NCBI GenBank assembly: GCA_035373905.1 | Contig: DAOSOK010000042.1 | Span: 1-38,611, forward strand | DNA from: Candidatus Ozemobacteraceae bacterium | GTDB taxonomy: Bacteria; Muiribacteriota; Ozemobacteria; Ozemobacterales; Ozemobacteraceae | DNA: 38,611 nt | Direction: 5' to 3' | Shown: piece by piece, positions 33,697 through 38,611 of the stretch | How positions within the stretch are numbered: the first letter of the stretch is position 1 | Layout of the letters: every line of letters begins with the position of its first letter | Translations under genes and position numbers: made by a program | The notes under the pieces: model-generated | What the model was told of the DNA's origin: nothing | Database searches by the model: none | Seen by the model: the letters and a program-made list of their open reading frames with translations, nothing else

Positions 33697-35583
33697 CTAC
33701 GCCCCGAAGATCCGGGAATGTTCGACCTTCTTCACGATGCCGTAGAGAGGCTCGTTTTCCTCGTGGAGATGGAGAACCAGAAACTGGCCGGGAAGGGGGA
33801 CCTCGCCCGCGATCCGCTCGCTGAGCTTGCGGCCCTCTTCCGCCGCCCCGTCCCACATCCGAAAGAACGAGGTCGAAAGCCGCAGGCAAAGCACGTACAG
33901 AGGGGGTTCCTGGCAATAGGTCAGTTTCCGCCTCACGAGATACGCCTCGCTCAGAAACTCGTATCTCTTCAATGCCTCGGAAATGTCTGCCACGACGTTC
34001 GAAGCAAGGCCGTGCGGCAGGTAGACGTCGGAGAACGGCAGCGTTTCCCGCTCCTCCTGGTCTTTCACCAGGATCTGCAGCCGCGATTTCCGCCGGAGCA
34101 GATACGGCTCGGCCTCTTCCCGCATCCCGCGTTCGTAGAAGAAATCGATGATGAGGCCGCAACCGTTCAGAACGGCGTCGGGATCGGCATTCATAGCTTT
34201 ATCTATATATGCTACTCCGCTAAGATCTCCCCGACGAAGGAGAAGGCGGCCCATTCCATAACACACCTGAGGATGATCGGGAGCGGTTCGGACGAGTTCG
34301 AGCAGCAGTGGTTCCGTCGCCTCCACGCCGTGGAGCTCCCCCACGTGCCGAAGCCGTTCGACAGCCTCGTCGATGCCGAATCGGCCGGCCTTCTCCAGCG
34401 TCTCGAGCTCCGCAAGACGGCTGATTGCCCCGACCCCGTTCCGATGGGCCTCCGCCCATGCATCCGCGACGTTTTCCCGCCACTGCGCCGAAAGCATCCT
34501 CTCGATGCGCCTCCCCGCCTCGCCCGGGAAAAACACGTCTGCGGCGCAAGGGCCCATGAACGGGTGATACCGGACATCCGATGAGCCCAGCACGGCAAGT
34601 CTGTCGGACAAGGCAGGATGGGTGTCGCCCCCTCCGGTCCTGAAACATCGGGCCTTACGCGACCATTTTTCGGCGTTTTCTTCGGGAATCGGCTCTGCAA
34701 GAGCCTGGCGCATGCGGGCGAAGACGTCGTCGGGCGGCGCTTCCAGGGTGAGCGACAGGTCCTTCAGCTTCGGCCAGAAGCCGTCGTCCAGATGAGCCTC
34801 GAGCACCACGGTCGAAAGGAGCGTCTCGGCCGTAATCCGGGCGCCGGTCGCCCGGGCTGCCATCCGATCGGCGGCAAACTCGTGTTTCCGTGCGAGAACG
34901 AAGGTGTACGCCCCGAACGAGGGGGCATACCAGTTGAAGAACCATCTGAACAGGCCCGTTCCCCACTGGCCGTTCGCTTCGAGCGCCGTCATCAGGCTGA
35001 ACCAGGTCTGCCGTACGCGATAGACCCAGGCAGCGAACCGCCCGTGGGCGCCGGAGAGATGTCCGAACTCGTGAGCGAGCACTGACGTGACGCCTTCCGG
35101 GGAGAGAGCGAGAAGCAGGGGCCACCCGAGGACGAGATAGTTTCGCGGCCAGCCGAAGATGCCGAAGCGCGGGATCTGGACGACGCCCGCATTGAATTCG
35201 AGCGTCAGGAGAACGACGTCGATGTCGGGTGTTTTGAGCGTGCGTTTCAGGTTCTCGACAACGGAACGAAGCTTTGGGGCTTCGCCGAGATCGACGTGGA
35301 GTCCCTCCGGCGGCGGAAGGCTGACCCAGAGCGACCGGAGGATGATCCAGCCAAGGGGAATCAGCACGCCGAGCACCTTCACGACGACGTAGGCCGAGCC
35401 GTGCACGGAAACGGCCGCCGCCACGAGCGCTGCGATCACGCCGACGATACCCAGCAGGACGCCCGCGATGAAGAGATAGCCCGACATGGCCAGGCCGATC
35501 ACCTTCAGCCGGTACCAGCGCGGATGTTCCGCCGCCTCTCTCTCGAGCCTCGATGAAAAGGCCTCGAACTGTGTCTCGTCCAT
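33697..35583 (-). CDS. M48-type membrane metallopeptidase with helical-repeat tail
   Basis: The 628-residue product has two membrane helices (about 30-55 and 62-88) and then an M48 peptidase domain. The zinc motif is LAHEFGHLSGAHG (about 170), and the third ligand Glu is in ARKHEFAADRMAAR. After about residue 380 comes a helical region with TPR-like content (AISRLAELETLEKAGRFGIDEAVERL, PQVCYGMGRLLLRRGDLSGVAYIDKAM). M48 enzymes such as HtpX and BepA degrade or assemble membrane proteins; the repeat tail is reminiscent of BepA, but the overall order is different. No convincing ribosome site is seen before ATG. It is convergent with the antiporter gene. Substrate unknown. Confidence 0.88.
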   Translation of the reverse strand: MDETQFEAFSSRLEREAAEHPRWYRLKVIGLAMSGYLFIAGVLLGIVGVIAALVAAAVSVHGSAYVVVKVLGVLIPLGWIILRSLWVSLPPPEGLHVDLGEAPKLRSVVENLKRTLKTPDIDVVLLTLEFNAGVVQIPRFGIFGWPRNYLVLGWPLLLALSPEGVTSVLAHEFGHLSGAHGRFAAWVYRVRQTWFSLMTALEANGQWGTGLFRWFFNWYAPSFGAYTFVLARKHEFAADRMAARATGARITAETLLSTVVLEAHLDDGFWPKLKDLSLTLEAPPDDVFARMRQALAEPIPEENAEKWSRKARCFRTGGGDTHPALSDRLAVLGSSDVRYHPFMGPCAADVFFPGEAGRRIERMLSAQWRENVADAWAEAHRNGVGAISRLAELETLEKAGRFGIDEAVERLRHVGELHGVEATEPLLLELVRTAPDHPQVCYGMGRLLLRRGDLSGVAYIDKAMNADPDAVLNGCGLIIDFFYERGMREEAEPYLLRRKSRLQILVKDQEERETLPFSDVYLPHGLASNVVADISEALKRYEFLSEAYLVRRKLTYCQEPPLYVLCLRLSTSFFRMWDGAAEEGRKLSERIAGEVPLPGQFLVLHLHEENEPLYGIVKKVEHSRIFGA

Positions 35584-35709
35584 CTATATATTGTCCACTA
35601 TTACAAACTCCGAACGTCCGGCAACGGAGTCGTCAACCGCTTCGGGAAGTATGGCACATCCCCCGAACGGCGCAACTGACCAATTTTTGAACATTTTGTC
35701 GCAAGGGGC

Positions 35710-35738
35710 TAAAGAAACCACCCCGGGCGTGCCGATAT
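35710..35738 (+). promoter_or_regulatory. Sigma-28 (FliA/SigD)-like promoter
   Basis: GCCGATAT (35731-35738) matches the sigma-28-type -10 exactly. TAAA (35710-35713) stands 17 bp upstream, one or two bases more than usual. It lies about 60 bp before the EF-hand protein start. Confidence 0.5.
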
Positions 35739-35797
35739 AGGTAAGGGGAAGTGTTTTTCATCTCAAGGACGAACCATACGCACTCAAGGAGGAGTCT

Positions 35798-36904
35798 ATG
35801 GCAACATCTGCCATCATGCGTTCCCAGGCCTTTTTCGAGGCGAAACTCACCCAGAGGACCGTCACCATTCTCGGCTCGGAAGACGGCAAAACGTCTTCCC
35901 GGGCGTCTCAGCCCCCGTCTTCCGATCGCCTGGAACTCTCGTCCTTCAGTTCCCTCCGAGGAACGATCGAGACGTTCAAATCCGGGAGCACGGAAGGCGC
36001 CAGACTGGACATCACGTTCAGCATCCCGCAGGATCGGGTTTCTTCCGGTGTCGGCGACGGCAAGGCGAGCCGCGATTTCGACCTGATGCTCCGCATGTTC
36101 GCCAGGGACGAGGAGGACTACGCCCGCCTGAAGTCGCGGTTCGAGGAACTCCTCGGACTGGCATCCGGCCGTTTCGAGAGCGACGGAAGCGTGGGCTCGT
36201 CTTCCTCCGGGGAGTTCGTGGCCCAAGCATCCCAGCCGACGGGGAGCGATGAAACGCTCAGCCGGGAAGAGCTTCTGAAGCGGAATCTGGAAGTCGCGGA
36301 AGCGTTCGTCGCGCGCGTAGAACGTCGCCAGGTCGAGGTCCGCGTCCAGGTTGCCCGCGCAGGCGGCCAGCTCGACGTTCAGCAGATCGACCTGAAACAG
36401 GCCGATCCGCTGGTGCTCGATCTCGCGGGAGACGGACTCGATCTCGGCGAAGCCGGAGAAGCGGCGACATTCGACGTCAATGCGGACGGCACTCTCGACA
36501 AAACGGGATGGGTGCGCGGCGACGATGCGTTGCTGGTCTACGATCGAAACGGCAACGGGCTACTGGACGACGGGAGCGAGCTTTTCGGCGATCAGAACGG
36601 CTCTCCCAACGGGTTCGCCGAGCTGTCGAAGTATGACGGCAACCGCGACGGCCGCATCGATTCGAAAGATTCGATCTTCAAGGCGCTGAAGCTGTACCGC
36701 GACCTGAACGGGAACGGCCGCGTCGACGCCGGCGAACTGCAGAGCCTGGCCCAGAGCGAGATCGTATCGCTCAATCTTCGCTTCCTGCGTGAAACGGCGA
36801 AACTCAACGGCAACAGCCTCCTGCTTCGAGGAAGTTTCGAACGCGCTGACGGCACGATCGGCAGGATGGACGACGTGCTCTTCGGCTTCCGCGACGCGAA
36901 ATGA
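35798..36904 (+). CDS. EF-hand/VCBS-like calcium-binding protein
   Basis: The 368-residue product has no signal peptide or membrane helix. The first 190 residues are Ser/Arg/Glu-rich and helical (VEAFVARVERRQVEVRVQVAR-like). From about 200 there is a calcium-binding module of the type found near RTX and VCBS proteins (DPLVLDLAGDGLDL, then DDALLVYDRNGNGLLDDGSELFGDQ). DxDxDG-type loops can be read at about residues 226, 248, 280 and 302. AAGGAGG with ideal spacing precedes ATG. The upstream promoter looks sigma-28-like, linking it to motility genes elsewhere. Export could occur by a type I or flagellar route, but no C-terminal signal is evident. Function unknown. Confidence 0.85.
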   Translation: MATSAIMRSQAFFEAKLTQRTVTILGSEDGKTSSRASQPPSSDRLELSSFSSLRGTIETFKSGSTEGARLDITFSIPQDRVSSGVGDGKASRDFDLMLRMFARDEEDYARLKSRFEELLGLASGRFESDGSVGSSSSGEFVAQASQPTGSDETLSREELLKRNLEVAEAFVARVERRQVEVRVQVARAGGQLDVQQIDLKQADPLVLDLAGDGLDLGEAGEAATFDVNADGTLDKTGWVRGDDALLVYDRNGNGLLDDGSELFGDQNGSPNGFAELSKYDGNRDGRIDSKDSIFKALKLYRDLNGNGRVDAGELQSLAQSEIVSLNLRFLRETAKLNGNSLLLRGSFERADGTIGRMDDVLFGFRDAK

Positions 36905-36940
36905 TCCTGGAATGTTGAAATCCGATTTTCGCCATTGCGA

Positions 36941-36971
36941 TGTAGGGGCGGGTTTCAAACCCGCCCCTACA
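36941..36971. repeat. 31-nt perfect palindrome
   Basis: The 15-bp arms (left TGTAGGGGCGGGTTT, 36941-36955) are separated by a single C. There is no T-run on either side, so it does not look like a terminator. Similar GTAGGGGCGGGTTT-type palindromes occur as dispersed repeats in other bacteria. Only one copy is in this window. Confidence 0.8.
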
Positions 36972-37028
36972 GCCCATGCGCGAAGAACATCTGAAACGCT
37001 TGCGTCTGCCCTCCCTCTCAGAAGTGTT

Positions 37029-37056
37029 TTGAACGACGTGAGAGGGGGTGTATACT
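37029..37056 (+). promoter_or_regulatory. Promoter at a leaderless GTG start
   Basis: TTGAAC (37029-37034) and TATACT (37051-37056) are 16 bp apart. The GTG start (37063) follows TATACT by six bases, so the transcript should begin at about the start codon. Confidence 0.55.
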
Positions 37057-37062
37057 TCCCAT

Positions 37063-38259
37063 GTGAAAAATTGGATCAGGGAACACCCGACTCTTGCCGG
37101 AATCTTTGCGTTGTTGGTCGGCGCGGCGATCTGGCTGCCTTCCTTCCACCTGCTATTTCTGGAAGATAGCAGCAGATATATGAGCGTCGCGGGCGTTCCG
37201 CCGAAAGCGCGGGCGCTGGCGGCCAGTCATATCGCGATCTGGTCGGACGAGGTCGGGCAGCGGGCCGAGATCGAGCGGATGCGCGGCCGGAACGCCGAGT
37301 GGGATTTCATGGCCCGCAGTTTCTTCGTCTGGTCTCTCGCGAACATGGCGCTTCGCGACCCGCAGACGGCGTCGACGACGCTTCCGATCATGGACCGCAT
37401 CATCGACGAGACGGTTCGTCTCGAAAAAGAGCAGGGCCACTTTTTCTTCCTGATGCCCTATGCGCAGGCGGCCCCCTTCCGGCACCAGCCTGTTCGCAGC
37501 ATCTTCCTCGACGGGGAGATCGCCCTCATGATGGGGCTTCGCCGGCTCGTCTCGGAGCGCGAGGAGTACCGGACCCAGATGCTCGAGCGCGTCGGGGTCA
37601 TGGCCGGGCGAATGGAACAAAGCCCCGTCATGTGCGTCGAGAGTTATCCGAACGAGTGCTGGCTCTTCTGCAACTCGGTCGGTCTCGCGGCGATCAGGGT
37701 TTCGGACCATCTCGACGGCACCGATCACGGCGACCTCTTCAAACGCTGGGTCGCGACCGCCCGCGCGAAACTGGTCGAACCGAAGACCGGCCTGCTGAAC
37801 TCGGCGTTCACCCTCGACGGCGATGTTCTCGACGGTCCCGAAGGCTCGTCGATCTGGCTCGCCGCCCACTGTCTCTCGCTGATTGACCGTGAGTTCGCCG
37901 CCGACCAGTATCGACGGGCGCGCGAACGGCTACGGAACCGGATCGTCGGCTTCGATTACGCCTACGAGTGGCCGCCCGAATGCCCCGGCTCGGGCGACGT
38001 CGATTCCGGCCCGATTCTTCCGCTTCTCGATCTCTCGGCCGGCTCGACCGGTCTCGCGTTCGTCGGCGCGGCCGAGTTCGGCGATACCGAGTATCTTCGC
38101 GGCCTTCACGCGGCGCTCGAACTGGGCGGTTTCCCGATCAAATCCGGCGACAGGCTCAAATACTGCGGCAGTAATGCCGTCGGCGACGCCGTGCTGCTCT
38201 ATTCGATGACGCTCGGCCCCGCCTGGCGCAGGATCACGGAAACGGGAGGGAACCGGTGA
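37063..38259 (+). CDS. Uncharacterised membrane-anchored protein, possibly an alpha/alpha-barrel enzyme
   Basis: The 398-residue product has one N-terminal membrane helix (about 13-30: LAGIFALLVGAAIWLPSF). A large, mostly helical domain follows, with regularly spaced helices and conserved-looking polar turns: SYPNECWLFCNSVGL, DGPEGSSIWLAAHCLSL, GSGDVDSGPILPLLDLSAGST, YCGSNAVGDAVLLY. This layout resembles (alpha/alpha)6-toroid enzymes and faintly the linalool dehydratase/isomerase type. I would not assign an activity. GTG at 37063 is chosen because the TATACT promoter leaves no room upstream. A GTG at 37048 would lie in the promoter. It overlaps the next gene by GTGA. Confidence 0.75.
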   Translation: MKNWIREHPTLAGIFALLVGAAIWLPSFHLLFLEDSSRYMSVAGVPPKARALAASHIAIWSDEVGQRAEIERMRGRNAEWDFMARSFFVWSLANMALRDPQTASTTLPIMDRIIDETVRLEKEQGHFFFLMPYAQAAPFRHQPVRSIFLDGEIALMMGLRRLVSEREEYRTQMLERVGVMAGRMEQSPVMCVESYPNECWLFCNSVGLAAIRVSDHLDGTDHGDLFKRWVATARAKLVEPKTGLLNSAFTLDGDVLDGPEGSSIWLAAHCLSLIDREFAADQYRRARERLRNRIVGFDYAYEWPPECPGSGDVDSGPILPLLDLSAGSTGLAFVGAAEFGDTEYLRGLHAALELGGFPIKSGDRLKYCGSNAVGDAVLLYSMTLGPAWRRITETGGNR

Positions 38260-38591
38260 GCATCTGGAATCGGCTGACGAGCAGTTTTTCCGGCGCACCC
38301 TTCTTCTCGCCGCGCGGTTTTCTCGACAGGGCGTTGATGCTGTTCCTGCTGTTCGCGATTTGCCATCTCGCCGGGCTTCGCGAGTACACCTGCATCATCA
38401 GCGGCACATCCCCGACCGGAGACCCCGCCGACACCGCCGCGAGCATGCTCGGCATCGCCTACTTCGCAACCTACTCCCTGGCCCTTCTGGCCGCGCCGGT
38501 CTTCGTCATCGCCGCTGCCCTGCTGAAACTCTTCGGGGCCGGGACACATCCCAGATACGACTCGTCTTGTATGTTCAGTTGGGGGTGTTAA
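38256..38591 (+). CDS. Small membrane protein, unknown
   Basis: The 111-residue product starts with GTG overlapping the previous stop, supported by GGGAGG six bases upstream. Two clear hydrophobic segments (about 25-41, ALMLFLLFAICHLAGL, and 64-92, MLGIAYFATYSLALLAAPVFVIAAALLKLFG) suggest two or three membrane helices. The last 18 residues (about THPRYDSSCMFSWGC) and the DNA after 38545 are less GC-rich than the rest. The true C-terminus may therefore differ; the window ends 20 bp past the stop. It is probably a partner of the preceding gene. Confidence 0.65.
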   Translation: MSIWNRLTSSFSGAPFFSPRGFLDRALMLFLLFAICHLAGLREYTCIISGTSPTGDPADTAASMLGIAYFATYSLALLAAPVFVIAAALLKLFGAGTHPRYDSSCMFSWGC

Positions 38592-38611
38592 CGTAGATGT
38601 TGAATTTGGGT

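Noticed and set aside
1..38611. CRISPR arrays, tRNA or rRNA genes, insertion sequences, prophage
   Set aside because: No regularly spaced repeats, cloverleaf, rRNA-like stretch, transposase or phage protein was seen by eye; a covariance-model scan would be needed to exclude small RNAs.

Overview
The window is about 38.6 kb of high-GC bacterial chromosome, roughly 60-65% GC by eye. It is densely packed with protein genes on both strands. I see no RNA gene, CRISPR array, transposase or phage gene. Signal peptides, a secretin-like domain, GDP-mannose and B12/folate enzymes and a membrane NADH-oxidising complex point to a free-living Gram-negative-type bacterium. I could not fix the phylum.

Layout. 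1-1251: a secreted protein with a secretin-like C-terminus, then a TPR protein (+). 1267-2969: a RimJ-like acetyltransferase and a secreted NlpC/P60 enzyme (-). 3106-9848: a one-carbon/methionine operon (-) of homocysteine methyltransferase/MTHFR fusion and MetH, followed by a TupB-like permease fused to its own ATPase. 10112-11461: a site-2-type protease and a small exported protein (+). 11814-14585: GDP-mannose pyrophosphorylase (-) divergent from an MFS transporter (+). 14829-22471: an M3 oligopeptidase, a 1470-residue DUF2339 membrane protein, and a secreted HAD-phosphatase/cyclophilin fusion (+). 22698-24158: a phosphomannomutase-type enzyme (-). 24375-25940: a secreted HExxH protein (+). 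25960-27096: a PAS-PP2C phosphatase (-).

27203-31373 (-) is the most interesting block. It is a six-gene, translationally coupled Rnf/Nqr-type redox pump operon. The first gene encodes only the 81-residue dicluster ferredoxin part of RnfC, with no NqrA or RnfC body. The last gene is an NqrF-type NADH dehydrogenase subunit rather than RnfB. A near-consensus promoter sits so close to the first ATG that the mRNA should be leaderless or nearly so.

31466-33675: a DUF3124 protein and a CPA2/TrkA-N antiporter (+). 33697-35583: an M48 peptidase (-). 35798-36904: an EF-hand-rich protein behind a sigma-28-like promoter. 37063-38591: two coupled genes of unknown function.

Two patterns cut across genes. 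Four copies of a paired, REP-like inverted repeat lie between genes. Inside the GC-rich genes are short AT-rich islands in which TATA recurs at exactly 12-bp spacing (TATA-N8-TATA), in all codon phases and on both strands. This is a DNA-level signal that the annotated genes do not explain.
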